Assembly: GCA_002421605.1 (NCBI GenBank)
Contig: DISJ01000009.1
Span: forward strand, 187,130 to 251,129
Reading direction: 5' to 3'
Source of the DNA: Rhodobacteraceae bacterium UBA6213
GTDB lineage: Bacteria; Pseudomonadota; Alphaproteobacteria; Rhodobacterales; Rhodobacteraceae
DNA: 64,000 bases
Under the pieces are notes generated by a model that did not search any database, was not told the DNA's origin, and saw only the letters and a program-made list of their open reading frames with translations. A program made the translations under genes and the position numbers. This document shows, one piece after another, positions 25,191 through 34,283 of this stretch (positions are counted from its first letter, which is position 1; every line of letters begins with the position of its first letter).

Positions 25191-26495
25191 ATGACTGACC
25201 TGACGCCGCGCGAGATCGTATCCGAGCTTGACCGCTTCATCATCGGCCAGAACGCTGCCAAGCGGGCAGTCGCGGTTGCCCTGCGCAACCGCTGGCGGCG
25301 CAAGCAACTGGCAGATGACCTGCGCGAAGAGGTTTATCCCAAGAACATCTTGATGATCGGGCCGACCGGTGTGGGTAAAACCGAAATCAGCCGCCGCCTT
25401 GCACGCCTTGCTCGTGCACCATTCCTCAAGGTTGAGGCAACGAAGTTCACCGAGGTGGGTTACGTCGGGCGCGATGTTGAGCAGATCATCCGCGATCTGG
25501 TCGATGTCGGCGTGGTCGAAACCCGCACGCGGATGCGCGACGAAGTGCGGGGCCGTGCGCACAAGGCGGCCGAAGAACGCGTGATCGACGCGCTCGCAGG
25601 CACCGATGCGCGCGAAGGCACACGCGAGATGTTTCGTGGCAAACTGAAGCGGGGCGAGTTGGACGCCACCATGATCGAGCTTGAAGTGGCCGAAAGCGCG
25701 CCGCCGATGGGCATGATGCCGATGGGTGGCGGGGGTATGGAAAGTCAGATGCAGGGCTTGCAGGACATGCTCAGCAAAGCGTTCGGCGCCAGAACGACGC
25801 GCAAGCGCCTGACGGTGGCGCAAAGCTACGAGCTGTTGATTTCGGAAGAGGCTGACAAGCTTCTGGATGACGAGGCCGTCAAGGCAGCAGCGCTGGAGGC
25901 TGTGCAGCAGCAAGGGATCGTATTCATCGACGAAATCGACAAGGTGGCCAGCCGCGCCGAAACCCGCGGCGCCGATGTCAGCCGCGAAGGTGTGCAGCGC
26001 GATCTGTTGCCGCTGATCGAGGGCACCACGGTTTCAACCAAATACGGGCCGGTCAAAACCGATCATATTCTATTCATCGCCTCGGGCGCCTTCCACATTG
26101 CCAAGCCTTCGGACCTTTTGCCCGAACTGCAGGGGCGGCTGCCGATACGGGTAGAACTACAGGCGCTGACAGAGGGTGATTTCGTGCGCATCCTTACCGA
26201 GCCTGACAACGCGCTGACGCTGCAATATTCGGCGCTGATGGCAACCGAAGAGGTGGCCGTTACCTTTACCCCCGAAGGTGTGGCAGCCCTTGCGCGTATT
26301 GCCGCCGATGTGAACCGCGCTGTTGAAAATATTGGTGCGCGCAGGCTCTACACTGTAATGGAAAGGGTGTTTGAAGAGCTTTCCTTCAATGCGCCCGACA
26401 GGGGCGGCGAGGCGGTGGTAGTTGATGATGCGTTTGTTGAACGGCATCTGGGCGATCTTTCGCGTTCGGTGGACCTCAGCCGGTATGTTCTCTAG
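25191..26495 (+). CDS. hslU: ATP-dependent protease ATPase subunit HslU (ClpY)
   Basis: A 434-residue AAA+ unfoldase that feeds proteins to HslV. Visible features: N-terminal TPREIVSELDRFIIGQ, Walker A GPTGVGKT at 57-64, pore loop in TEVGYVGRDVEQIIRDL, I-domain with a Gly/Met-rich stretch (PPMGMMPMGGGG), Walker B IVFIDEIDKVA, sensor regions FIASGAFHIAKPSDL and ENIGARRLYTVMER, and the C-terminal LSRYVL that inserts into HslV. Full length for the family. Confidence 0.97.
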   Translation: MTDLTPREIVSELDRFIIGQNAAKRAVAVALRNRWRRKQLADDLREEVYPKNILMIGPTGVGKTEISRRLARLARAPFLKVEATKFTEVGYVGRDVEQIIRDLVDVGVVETRTRMRDEVRGRAHKAAEERVIDALAGTDAREGTREMFRGKLKRGELDATMIELEVAESAPPMGMMPMGGGGMESQMQGLQDMLSKAFGARTTRKRLTVAQSYELLISEEADKLLDDEAVKAAALEAVQQQGIVFIDEIDKVASRAETRGADVSREGVQRDLLPLIEGTTVSTKYGPVKTDHILFIASGAFHIAKPSDLLPELQGRLPIRVELQALTEGDFVRILTEPDNALTLQYSALMATEEVAVTFTPEGVAALARIAADVNRAVENIGARRLYTVMERVFEELSFNAPDRGGEAVVVDDAFVERHLGDLSRSVDLSRYVL

Positions 26496-27600
26496 GCGTG
26501 CGCGCTGGCTGGCTGCGCTAAGCGCGACGGTTCTGCTGGCCAGCTGCGCCCAGCGCGGTGTCATCACGCTGTACCCGACGGCCGCCGATGTTGCGCCGCC
26601 GCTGACGATTTATGTGGGCAGCACCCGCACGCCTGACAGCGAGCCCGACGATCAGGTCAACCCGCGCTCGGACGAGGTGCATTTCGCACGCTATGACGTT
26701 TCGGTGCCGCCGGACCGCCAGCCTGGCGAGATCAGCTTTCCAAAACGTTACAGCCCACCCGACCCAACGACCGATTTTCTGGTCAGCGCCGAAACACAAT
26801 ATGCCACGGCCACGGGCTTCAAGGCCGAGGTGCGACAGGCTTTGGCGCAAAACGGGCGCGAAGCGGTGGTGTTTGTGCACGGCTACAACAACACGATGGC
26901 CGAGGGCCTGTATCGTTTTGCCCAGCTAGGGCACGATCTGAACATACCGGGCGTGCTGGTGCACTATTCGTGGCCATCACGCGGAAATGTGCTTGCTTAT
27001 GCCTATGATCGCGATTCCGTGCTATTTGCGCGCGACGGGTTCGAGGAACTGCTGGGTGACCTTTCGGCGGCAGGGGCCGAGCGCATCATCATCGTTGCAC
27101 ATTCGATGGGCAGCCAGTTGGTCATGGAAACGCTGCGTCAGATGGCAATCGGCGGCAATACAAATGTGATACGCCGACTGGCCGGTGTGGTGCTGATTTC
27201 GCCCGATCTTGATGTTGACGTGTTTCTCGCCGAAGCGGCGCGGATTGGCACGCTGCCGCAACCCTTTGTCATTTTCACCTCGCGCCGCGACCGGGTTTTG
27301 GCGCTGGGTGCCCTGCTTTCGGGCGAAAGCGAGCGGTTGGGCAACCTGCAAGACACGACGCCGCTAGAATCCCTGGATCTGACGATTGTTGATGTCAGCG
27401 CTGAATCAACGGGCACTGGCCATTTCGTGCCAGGTACCTCGGCGGCGCTTATGACGCTGTTCAATCAGGAAAGCAGCCTGCTGTCGGCGCTGGCATCCGA
27501 TCAATCGGGCAAGACCGGGTTGGTCAGCTATCTGGTGCTGTCAGCGCAAGGTGTCACGCGCATTGTGCTGGCACCCGCTATGGCCGCCACTGCGCCCTAG
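26485..27600 (+). CDS. Lipoprotein alpha/beta hydrolase, DUF900 family
   Basis: A 371-residue protein starting at the ATG at 26485 inside the hslU end (11-nt overlap). The signal peptide ends in lipobox LLASC with lipidated Cys21. The hydrolase core has the oxyanion segment VVFVHGYNN and nucleophile elbow VAHSMGSQ; GHFVPGTSA near the C-terminus carries the likely catalytic His. It matches DUF900 esterase-like proteins whose substrate is unknown. The stop overlaps the convergent smr stop by 4 bp. Confidence 0.82.
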   Translation: MFSRRARWLAALSATVLLASCAQRGVITLYPTAADVAPPLTIYVGSTRTPDSEPDDQVNPRSDEVHFARYDVSVPPDRQPGEISFPKRYSPPDPTTDFLVSAETQYATATGFKAEVRQALAQNGREAVVFVHGYNNTMAEGLYRFAQLGHDLNIPGVLVHYSWPSRGNVLAYAYDRDSVLFARDGFEELLGDLSAAGAERIIIVAHSMGSQLVMETLRQMAIGGNTNVIRRLAGVVLISPDLDVDVFLAEAARIGTLPQPFVIFTSRRDRVLALGALLSGESERLGNLQDTTPLESLDLTIVDVSAESTGTGHFVPGTSAALMTLFNQESSLLSALASDQSGKTGLVSYLVLSAQGVTRIVLAPAMAATAP

Positions 27601-28214
27601 CGGGCATTGCGGCGCAGATACACGTAGTAGGCACCCGCGCCGCCATGCTTGAGGTGCGCTTGCGCCACTTGCAACACGGCGGGCGCCAAAGGCATCTGGT
27701 GCAGCCAATGCGGCACCTGATGGCGCAAAAGGCCATGTCGCGTGGGAATTGGGCCATCATCGGCGCCCAACCTTCCCTTGCCGGTGATAACCAGCACCAG
27801 CCGCAAGCCCGTATCCTGCGCGCGCAGGATAAAGCGGATCAGCTCCGGGTGCGCCTCGGCCAGCGTCATGCCGTGCAGATCAATCCGCGCCTCGGGCGAA
27901 AGGCGCCCGCGCGTCATCTTGCGGTGCGCCTTTTGGTCCATGTTCAGCGGCGCTTGGGCCAGATGGTCGGGCAAAGTAGGCGCGGGGTGGTGGCGCCAGG
28001 CGGTTTCAACGACCGATTGGCCCAGCCGAAACGCCGTCAGGTCGGCGTGCGACGTACGCGCAGAGTGGTGAAGGTTGGGCTTGCTAGCAGGCGGCGGTGC
28101 CGCTGCGGGCATCGGCTGCTGCGTCACCAAGGGGTGAAGCGCCACAGTGCTGGCGGCGACCTGCGCCCAAAGCGCCTGCTCTTCTTCGCTCAGGCGGCGA
28201 TGGCGGCGGCCCAT
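27597..28214 (-). CDS. Smr (small MutS-related) domain protein
   Basis: 205 residues. The C-terminal Smr domain is shown by IDLHGMTLAEAH and VLVITGKGR, with ending segment GGAGAYYVYLRR; this domain has nicking endonuclease or RNA-cleaving activity in several characterised proteins. The N-terminal 90 residues are low-complexity and Ala/Pro-rich. It is 9 bp downstream of the Tim44-like gene, so they form one transcript. Confidence 0.88.
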   Translation of the reverse strand: MGRRHRRLSEEEQALWAQVAASTVALHPLVTQQPMPAAAPPPASKPNLHHSARTSHADLTAFRLGQSVVETAWRHHPAPTLPDHLAQAPLNMDQKAHRKMTRGRLSPEARIDLHGMTLAEAHPELIRFILRAQDTGLRLVLVITGKGRLGADDGPIPTRHGLLRHQVPHWLHQMPLAPAVLQVAQAHLKHGGAGAYYVYLRRNAR

Positions 28215-28223
28215 CGCCCTGCC

Positions 28224-28886
28224 TCAGGCGCTGGTGGCAACAAGCTGCCAGTTCGGGTCTTTTGCACCCATCTTGCGCGCAAAGGTCCATGTATCGCGCT
28301 GCTTGCGCGGGGTTTTCGGGTCACCCTCGACCACCTGCCCGGCGCTATCGCGCGCTGATGAGATCAATTCGCCCAAGAAGCGGACCGAGATTTCCGCCTC
28401 ACGCGATTTGGCGTCATATTCTGCGCCATCCAGCGTCATTTCGCGCACGCCGATGAATTCGGCCTGAACCGTCAGACCCTGCTGCGCGCGCGACTGCACC
28501 ACTTCGTCAAAAGCGGCATAGACTTCGGGCGCAAGAAAAGTGCGAACTGGCGCCAGATCGCCGCGCTCGAACGCCATCAGGATCATTTCATAGGCACCGC
28601 GCGCGCCTTGCAGAAAGTCGGTAACGCCAAACGACGGCTCGGCACGCTTCATCGCCGCCAGTGCTGCGGCAATATCGCTGCCCTCGGGCACGTGGTCGGT
28701 AATGTCGCGGTCTTGCCCGCCCTCGATCACCTCGAAACCGCGGCGCGCGCTGCGGGGCGCGGGTTCGACCTCTGGCGCATCGGGCTGCTCGAATCCATCG
28801 CGGCTTCCCAACACGTTTTTCAGTCGCAAAATCAAGAAGATCGCGATTGCGGCAAGAACGACAAGCTGAATCACTGCGTTGGACAT
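28224..28886 (-). CDS. Tim44/TimA-like inner-membrane protein
   Basis: 220 residues with an N-terminal transmembrane helix (AVIQLVVLAAIAIFLILRL) and a C-terminal Tim44-like domain (DFLQGARGAYEMILMAFERGD, then AFDEVVQSRAQQG and DTWTFARKMGAKDPNWQLVAT). In mitochondria Tim44 tethers Hsp70 to the import channel; in alphaproteobacteria the homologue is a membrane protein of unsettled role. Its closeness to secB and fxsA is conserved in the family. Confidence 0.88.
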   Translation of the reverse strand: MSNAVIQLVVLAAIAIFLILRLKNVLGSRDGFEQPDAPEVEPAPRSARRGFEVIEGGQDRDITDHVPEGSDIAAALAAMKRAEPSFGVTDFLQGARGAYEMILMAFERGDLAPVRTFLAPEVYAAFDEVVQSRAQQGLTVQAEFIGVREMTLDGAEYDAKSREAEISVRFLGELISSARDSAGQVVEGDPKTPRKQRDTWTFARKMGAKDPNWQLVATSA

Positions 28887-29007
28887 AATCTAACCTCGGG
28901 CGGGCGGGGTTGGAAAACCCGGCTATCCCCACTTATGTAGGGTAGCGGCGGGGCCAAGTCCACCGCCGCCCGGTACAGTTGTGGCGGGCAAGTGAAAGGA
29001 AGCTGTG

Positions 29008-29481
29008 ATGTGGATATTTCTGGCCTTCGCGATAGTGCCGCTGATCGAGATCGGTCTGTTCATTCAGGTCGGCGGGCTGATCGGGCTCTGGCCAACACTG
29101 GCGCTGGTGCTTGCTTCCGCTGCACTTGGCACGGTGCTGGTGCGCAGTCAGGGTGCGCGCGCGATTGCTGACCTGCGCGGCGCACTTTCAGACCTGCGCG
29201 ACCCCACCGCACCGCTCGCGCATGGCGCGATGATCCTATTCGCGGGGGCCATGCTGCTTACGCCGGGGTTTTTCACCGATAGTGTCGGGTTGCTGCTTTT
29301 GGTGCCTGCGGTGCGCTGGGCTGTAATACGGTATCTGGCAAAGCGCATGCAGGTGGCAAGCTTCACCGTTGGCGGGCAAACGCACGCTGCGCCCAATTCG
29401 GGGCCGATTGATGTCGAGTATTTCGAAATTGATCCCGAAAATGCGCCTTCGCGCCCCACCTCGGGCTGGACACGCCATTGA
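29008..29481 (+). CDS. fxsA: FxsA family membrane protein
   Basis: 157 residues with three to four membrane helices (FLAFAIVPLIEIGLFIQVGG; TLALVLASAALGTVLVRSQG; AMILFAGAMLLTPGFFTDS), the FxsA pattern. In E. coli FxsA overproduction suppresses phage T7 exclusion by F plasmid PifA; its normal role is unclear. AAGGA lies 7 nt before the ATG at 29008, better placed than the GTG at 29005. It is divergent from the Tim44-like gene and 53 bp ahead of secB. Confidence 0.88.
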   Translation: MWIFLAFAIVPLIEIGLFIQVGGLIGLWPTLALVLASAALGTVLVRSQGARAIADLRGALSDLRDPTAPLAHGAMILFAGAMLLTPGFFTDSVGLLLLVPAVRWAVIRYLAKRMQVASFTVGGQTHAAPNSGPIDVEYFEIDPENAPSRPTSGWTRH

Positions 29482-29534
29482 GGCGTTGAGCGCGGGGTGC
29501 TACACCCTGCGCGAAACTTGATCTGGAGATTCCG

Positions 29535-30038
29535 ATGGCCGACGAAGCTAATGGCGCCGCCCCGCAACAGGCGCAGGTAAAGATGAGCGTTCTGGCGCAG
29601 TTTGTGCGCGACATGTCGTTTGAAAACATCGTGGCGCAAAAAGGCGTGGCCTCTGCCGAAGTGCAGCCCGAAACGCAGGTTCAGGTCAGCCTTGATGCGC
29701 GCAAACGCTCGACCGAGAACCAGTATGAAGTCATCACCAAGTTCAAGATCACCTCGACCAACAGCACCAACAAGGCGCCGCTGTTCCTGCTCGAGCTGGA
29801 TTATGCCGGTATCTTCCACGTCGAGGGCGTGCCGGAAGAACAAATGCACCCGTTCCTGTTGATCGAATGTCCGCGGATGCTGTTTCCCTTCATTCGCCGC
29901 ATCGTCTCGGATGTAACGCGCGACGGTGGCTTTGCGCCGTTCTACCTTGAAACGATCGACTTTCTCGCGCTTTACCGCGCCGAGCTTGCGCGCCGCGCAG
30001 CCGAAACTCCGGCAGCCCAAGGCACCGCGATTTCTTGA
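29535..30038 (+). CDS. secB: Protein-export chaperone SecB
   Basis: A 167-residue SecB, the tetrameric cytosolic chaperone that holds preproteins unfolded and passes them to SecA. Family segments: QFVRDMSFENI, ENQYEVITKFKI, FLLELDYAGIFHVEGVPEE and CPRMLFPFIRRIVSDVTRDGGF. GGAG is placed 6 nt before the ATG. A hairpin follows about 50 bp after the stop. Confidence 0.96.
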   Translation: MADEANGAAPQQAQVKMSVLAQFVRDMSFENIVAQKGVASAEVQPETQVQVSLDARKRSTENQYEVITKFKITSTNSTNKAPLFLLELDYAGIFHVEGVPEEQMHPFLLIECPRMLFPFIRRIVSDVTRDGGFAPFYLETIDFLALYRAELARRAAETPAAQGTAIS

Positions 30039-30085
30039 CCACCGCGTCAAGCTGACCCAGTGGCAAGCTGCCCAAGTGACTTTGC

Positions 30086-30120
30086 ATACCGCCGTGCGCG
30101 ACAATGGCGCGGCGGTATTT
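30086..30120 (+). terminator. Probable secB terminator hairpin
   Basis: ATACCGCCG (30086-30094) pairs with CGGCGGTAT (30110-30118); two or three inner pairs extend the stem and leave a loop of about 9 nt. A short TTT follows. It sits between secB and idi, ending 14 bp before the idi ATG. Confidence 0.5.
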
Positions 30121-30133
30121 AACTGAGTCGCAG

Positions 30134-30664
30134 ATGAATGATTTAATTCCCGCTTGGGTTCAGGGTGTGCTGACTCCAGTGGAAAAGATGTCCGTGCACC
30201 AGCAAGGATTGAAGCATAAAGCCGTGTCGGTTTTTGTGCTCGATGGCGAACGCGCGCTTATTCAGCGGCGGGCGGCGGGCAAATATCACAGCGCCGGACT
30301 TTGGGCCAACAGTTGCTGCACGCATCCTGCATGGGGCGAAAAGTCGGTTGATTGCGCCGTGCGCCGGCTGCGTGAAGAACTTGGTATCACCGGACTCTAC
30401 CCTGCCTTTGCTGACCGAATCGAATACCGCGCCGACGTGGGCGAAGGCATGATCGAGCACGAGGTGGTTGATATCTTCTTGGCCTATGCGCGCCCGGAAA
30501 TGACCGTTACGCCGAACCCAGACGAAGTTTCAGACGTGCGCTGGGTAAATATCTACGACCTTGCCGCCGAGGTTGCGCGCCACCCCGAGCATTACACCAA
30601 ATGGCTGGAAATCTATCTGTCACACCACATGGACCGGATTTTCGGCGCGACGCTGGGGAACTAG
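30134..30664 (+). CDS. idi: Isopentenyl-diphosphate delta-isomerase, type I (Nudix)
   Basis: Idi interconverts IPP and DMAPP for isoprenoid synthesis. The 176-residue protein has the Nudix-like core: catalytic Cys62 in NSCCTHP, metal-binding CAVRRLREELGI, and the second acidic site in EGMIEHEVVDIFLAYA. Carotenoid- or bacteriochlorophyll-making Rhodobacteraceae commonly carry type I Idi, but no pigment genes are seen here. The ATG at 30134 is used because family similarity starts there; the upstream frame crosses the secB hairpin. Its stop overlaps the convergent DUF4387 stop by 4 bp. Confidence 0.93.
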   Translation: MNDLIPAWVQGVLTPVEKMSVHQQGLKHKAVSVFVLDGERALIQRRAAGKYHSAGLWANSCCTHPAWGEKSVDCAVRRLREELGITGLYPAFADRIEYRADVGEGMIEHEVVDIFLAYARPEMTVTPNPDEVSDVRWVNIYDLAAEVARHPEHYTKWLEIYLSHHMDRIFGATLGN

Positions 30665-30960
30665 TCCAGCGGCAGTTCCGCCAATAGGCAGCCCCAGGCC
30701 GCACCGTGCATATCGCGGTCCGCGCGCGTGCCTTGAATGACAGGGCGCGGCACCGAAAACTTGACCACGTTCAGATCAGCAATATCGAATCGCTTCATCG
30801 CCGCCTCATCAACGCCGAACAAGGCCGCGACACGCGCTGTCGAAAGCGCTGCGACGCGCGCAAAAGCGTCACTATTTCCGCAGAAAACATCAATAGTCAG
30901 CCAGAACGGCCCGGCGTTTTTTGAGCGGACCTTTTCGACGATGCTACCAAGCTCAGCCAT
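30661..30960 (-). CDS. DUF4387 family protein
   Basis: A 99-residue protein with DIADLNVVKFSVPRP and RDMHGAAWGCLLAEL, the DUF4387 pattern. This domain also occurs fused to or beside AtuA-type proteins, so it probably forms a small subunit of the same enzyme. Its ATG (30960) lies 8 nt inside the AtuA gene, with GGAGGTGGGAA as ribosome binding site. Last gene of the tct operon. The function is not known. Confidence 0.85.
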   Translation of the reverse strand: MAELGSIVEKVRSKNAGPFWLTIDVFCGNSDAFARVAALSTARVAALFGVDEAAMKRFDIADLNVVKFSVPRPVIQGTRADRDMHGAAWGCLLAELPLD

Positions 30961-32311
30961 TTCCCACCTCCGAAACCACAAGCCGGAAAGGCACCATCGG
31001 GTCGCTGACCTGCAAGACGTGGTTCAGGCAAAACTCGTATAGCGCGCCGCGATTCATTTCGGCGGGCGAAAAGGGGAAGGCGAAGGTTGGCATCGGCTCG
31101 TCCTCTTCCAGCGCGTGGTGTAGAAGGTAGGGATTGACCATCTTCGCAATCTCGGCGGCGAGCGCCTCGGTGGGCGCGGTGACGATAGCCAGCGCCCCAA
31201 CCTCTGTGGGCAATGACACAGCATTTTCCAGCGCGCCGAGCGTTGCGTCGATGCCGATCAGGCGGATTTCAAGGTCATAGGCATCGGCGGGTTGCCCCAG
31301 CCGCGCCGCGACCTTGGCATGGACCTCGCCGATCACGGCATCCGCCCATGCTCGCGCGCCTTCAACATAGCGCCGGTCGCGAAGCAGCGCTAGCGACACG
31401 GTTTGATACCCCGCAACCCGCGCCCCTTCGAGCTTGACCGTATAAGGTGCGGGCACCCATTTTGAGCCCTCGACCCTTACTTCGCGTGCATTCAGCGCCT
31501 GATAGTGCGTGCCGGTTACGTCAAGATGCCCACCCGGTTCATGCAGAATGAATGGGTCAGAGTTTTCGTACAGCATATGCGCCGAAACGGTGTAGGGCGT
31601 GGCCCGTGCGCTGGCGCCAAGCGGGGTAAAGGTGAACCCGCGCGCGTCAAAATCAATCTGGATGGTGCCGGTGGCCGGGTTGGTCGTGGCAATCGCACCA
31701 CATTCCCCCACCTTGGCGCCATGCCATACGCCGCCGGGATGATCGCCCCGCAACAGCGGCAGGGCCGCGATGATGGCAGTATCGGTGGTGCGCCCGGCGA
31801 TGACGATATCGGCGCCCGTGGCCAGCGCCGCCTGTATCTGCTCGGCCCCGGCAAGCGCGACGATGTTGCTGCAGGATGCCAGAATATCGGGCGAAATCGG
31901 CGGCGCGGCGGGCAACGGCGTAACTTGGCCTGCGGCAAGCGCCTTGGTCAATTCGGCGGAGTTTTGGCCTGAATAGAGCCTTGCCACGCGCAATTTCTGA
32001 CCCAATTCGGCGGCCAGCTCTTCGGTGATCTGATAAAGCCAGTCCACCGCGCTATCAGCACCACAGGTGCCCGCAGTGCCGATGACCAAGGGCACCCCAG
32101 CCTCGGCCCGCGCCTGCATCAGCTCGCGCCATTCTGCCTTGGTCGAGGCGCGCGAGTATTTCGAAACGCCGCGTCCAAGGTAAGAGGGCCCACTGTCTGT
32201 GGACCCTCCGTCGATTGCAATGATGTCGGGGCGGTTGGCGACACCCCGCGCCAGCGCGGCGCGTTCATAGCCCAAGCCCAGCGCCCCGGACGGAATCAGT
32301 ACGCGGGTCAT
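30953..32311 (-). CDS. AtuA-type (DUF1446) acyclic terpene utilization family protein
   Basis: A 452-residue protein of the AtuA/DUF1446 family. Conserved segments include DIIAIDGGSTDSGPSYLG, VIGTAGTCGADSA, DIVIAGRTTDTAI, HEPGGHLDVTGTHY and VRVEGSKWVPAPYTVKLEG. AtuA is required for citronellol/geraniol breakdown in Pseudomonas, but the catalysed step is unsettled, and relatives linked to tricarboxylate transporters probably act on other carboxylates. The ATG at 32311 is 1 bp after the tctA stop, with GAGG inside the tctA end. Confidence 0.85.
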   Translation of the reverse strand: MTRVLIPSGALGLGYERAALARGVANRPDIIAIDGGSTDSGPSYLGRGVSKYSRASTKAEWRELMQARAEAGVPLVIGTAGTCGADSAVDWLYQITEELAAELGQKLRVARLYSGQNSAELTKALAAGQVTPLPAAPPISPDILASCSNIVALAGAEQIQAALATGADIVIAGRTTDTAIIAALPLLRGDHPGGVWHGAKVGECGAIATTNPATGTIQIDFDARGFTFTPLGASARATPYTVSAHMLYENSDPFILHEPGGHLDVTGTHYQALNAREVRVEGSKWVPAPYTVKLEGARVAGYQTVSLALLRDRRYVEGARAWADAVIGEVHAKVAARLGQPADAYDLEIRLIGIDATLGALENAVSLPTEVGALAIVTAPTEALAAEIAKMVNPYLLHHALEEDEPMPTFAFPFSPAEMNRGALYEFCLNHVLQVSDPMVPFRLVVSEVGNG

Positions 32312-32312
32312 T

Positions 32313-33830
32313 TCAATCTGCCTCTGCGTCGAGTGGTTGCGGTGGCCGCTTGAGGAACCGGCGCAGGAACATCGGCGCGACAAAGCCCAAGATCGCTGCC
32401 GTCCAAAGCCCGATCGAGATGCCAGAGCTGAACAGATAGGTCCAATCGCCGTTCGCCACCACCATGGCGCGGCGCAGGTTATCCTCCATCTGATTACCCA
32501 GAAGGATGCCAAGGATCACCGGTACGGTTGGAATGTCGAGCTTGCGCAAGAAATATCCAAGCGCGCCGAAGCCCACCATCAACACCAGATCGAAGTAGCT
32601 GCCCGACAACGAGTAGATACCGACGAACGAGATCATCGTAACGCCCGGCAGCAGCACCCAAGCGGGCACCATCAGCACTTTTACGAAAATCTTGACCATC
32701 GGGATGTTCATGAACAGCAGCACGAAGTTTGCGATGATCAAGCTTGCGATCAGGCCCCAGACCACATCGGGGTGCTCGGCAAACAGCGTCGGACCCGGCT
32801 GGATGTTCAACGTCATCAAAAGCGCAAGCAGCACTGCCGTGGTGCCCGACCCGGGCACACCAAGCGTAAGCATCGGGATCAGCGCACCACCCGCTGCCGC
32901 GTTGTTGCCCGCCTCGGGGGCGGCAACGCCGCGCGGATCGCCTTGGCCAAACTTGCCCGAGCTGCCCGCCACCGATTTCTCGGCCATATAGGCTAGAAAC
33001 GAGCCCAGCGAGGCACCCGCACCCGGCAGGATGCCCGCGATAAAGCCGATCACCGAACCACGCAGCATCGAGCCTGAGGTCTTGATCAGATCCTTGATCG
33101 GCACCGTCACCTTTGCCAGTTTCACGCCGATGGCGCTGCCCTTGCCGTGGCTTTCGATGAAAAAGAACACTTCGGTAATGGCGAACAAACCGACGATGGC
33201 CACGAGGAAATCAACCCCATCCATCAGGTGCATGTGGCCATAGGTAAAGCGCGGCATGCCGGTGCTATTGTCCAGCCCGATCATGGCCATACCAAGCCCG
33301 ATACAGGCCGCAATGACCGCCTTGGCCTGGTTTTTCGAACCGACCCCGCCGAGGGTGGTGAACGCCAGCAGGTACAGCGCAAAATATTCCGCAGGACCAA
33401 ACAGATAGGCCACCCGCGCCAGCATCGGCGCTAGTATGATTAACCCGGCCGTAGCGAACATCGCGCCCACAAAACTTGCAACACCCGAGATCACCAGCGC
33501 GTCGCCCGCCTTGCCCTGACGCGCCATCGGATAACCGTCGAGCGTGGTCATCATTGCCGGTTCATCGCCAGGGATGTTGAGCAGAATAGATGAAATCCGC
33601 CCGCCATACATCGCACCGTAATAAACCGAAGTCAGCAGCACCAGCGCCGAGGTAGCATCAAGTCCCATCGTGAAGGCAAGCGGGATAAGAATGGCGACCC
33701 CGTTCGAGGGGCCAAGCCCCGGCAATGCACCAATGATTGTGCCCATAAATGCACCAATCACCGCCAGCATGAGCGTGAAGGGATTAAGCGCTACGCTAAA
33801 GCCTAGCGCTAGGTTCGATAGGGTTTCCAT
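32313..33830 (-). CDS. tctA: Tripartite tricarboxylate transporter large permease, TctA family
   Basis: A 505-residue, roughly 12-helix membrane subunit of a TTT transporter, which imports carboxylates with the help of a periplasmic binding protein and a cation gradient. The signature GALPGLGPSNGVAILIPLAF and the repeated-half motif GILPGAGASLGSFLAYM are present, plus YGGRISSILLNIPGDEPA. The substrate cannot be read from the sequence. GGGAG precedes the ATG; it follows tctB by 12 bp. Confidence 0.95.
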   Translation of the reverse strand: METLSNLALGFSVALNPFTLMLAVIGAFMGTIIGALPGLGPSNGVAILIPLAFTMGLDATSALVLLTSVYYGAMYGGRISSILLNIPGDEPAMMTTLDGYPMARQGKAGDALVISGVASFVGAMFATAGLIILAPMLARVAYLFGPAEYFALYLLAFTTLGGVGSKNQAKAVIAACIGLGMAMIGLDNSTGMPRFTYGHMHLMDGVDFLVAIVGLFAITEVFFFIESHGKGSAIGVKLAKVTVPIKDLIKTSGSMLRGSVIGFIAGILPGAGASLGSFLAYMAEKSVAGSSGKFGQGDPRGVAAPEAGNNAAAGGALIPMLTLGVPGSGTTAVLLALLMTLNIQPGPTLFAEHPDVVWGLIASLIIANFVLLFMNIPMVKIFVKVLMVPAWVLLPGVTMISFVGIYSLSGSYFDLVLMVGFGALGYFLRKLDIPTVPVILGILLGNQMEDNLRRAMVVANGDWTYLFSSGISIGLWTAAILGFVAPMFLRRFLKRPPQPLDAEAD

Positions 33831-33842
33831 TCGGCCGCTCCC

Positions 33843-34283
33843 TTAGCCCATCATCGCGCGCGGCAGGGCCATAAGCCCAAGCCCGAGCGCATATTTGAAA
33901 ATCGCGAAAAGCCCGACCGAAAGGCCCGCTCCCGTGAGCACTGCAGTTTGCAGGCGGGGGCTGATTTGATAGCTTATGACCCCGGAGGCAATCGCCGTCG
34001 GAATCAGAAATCCAAGCGGTTTCAGCGAGTAGGCATAGGCCACCAACACCGCGACCGCGATGCCAAGATGCAGCCAGGTCGCGCCATGAGGCCATTCAGG
34101 ATCTTCGTCGGGCTTTATCAAAAGCACCAGCGTGGCCAGCGCCGCAATACTACCGATGATGATCGGAAATACCTTGGAACCGACCGGGTCCGAAAGGAAT
34201 GATGTCTGTATCTGAAGGGCGCTGGCGACATACGCCAGCGCCACCCCAAATATGACCAGACCAAAGATCCGGTCCGAGGCCAT
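33843..34283 (-). CDS. tctB: Tripartite tricarboxylate transporter small permease, TctB family
   Basis: 146 residues with four predicted membrane helices, the poorly conserved small subunit of TTT transporters. The FPIIIGSIAALATLVLL and PLGFLIPTAIAS stretches are typical. Its ATG overlaps the tctC stop by one base (TAATG), and tctA follows after 12 bp. Confidence 0.9.
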   Translation of the reverse strand: MASDRIFGLVIFGVALAYVASALQIQTSFLSDPVGSKVFPIIIGSIAALATLVLLIKPDEDPEWPHGATWLHLGIAVAVLVAYAYSLKPLGFLIPTAIASGVISYQISPRLQTAVLTGAGLSVGLFAIFKYALGLGLMALPRAMMG

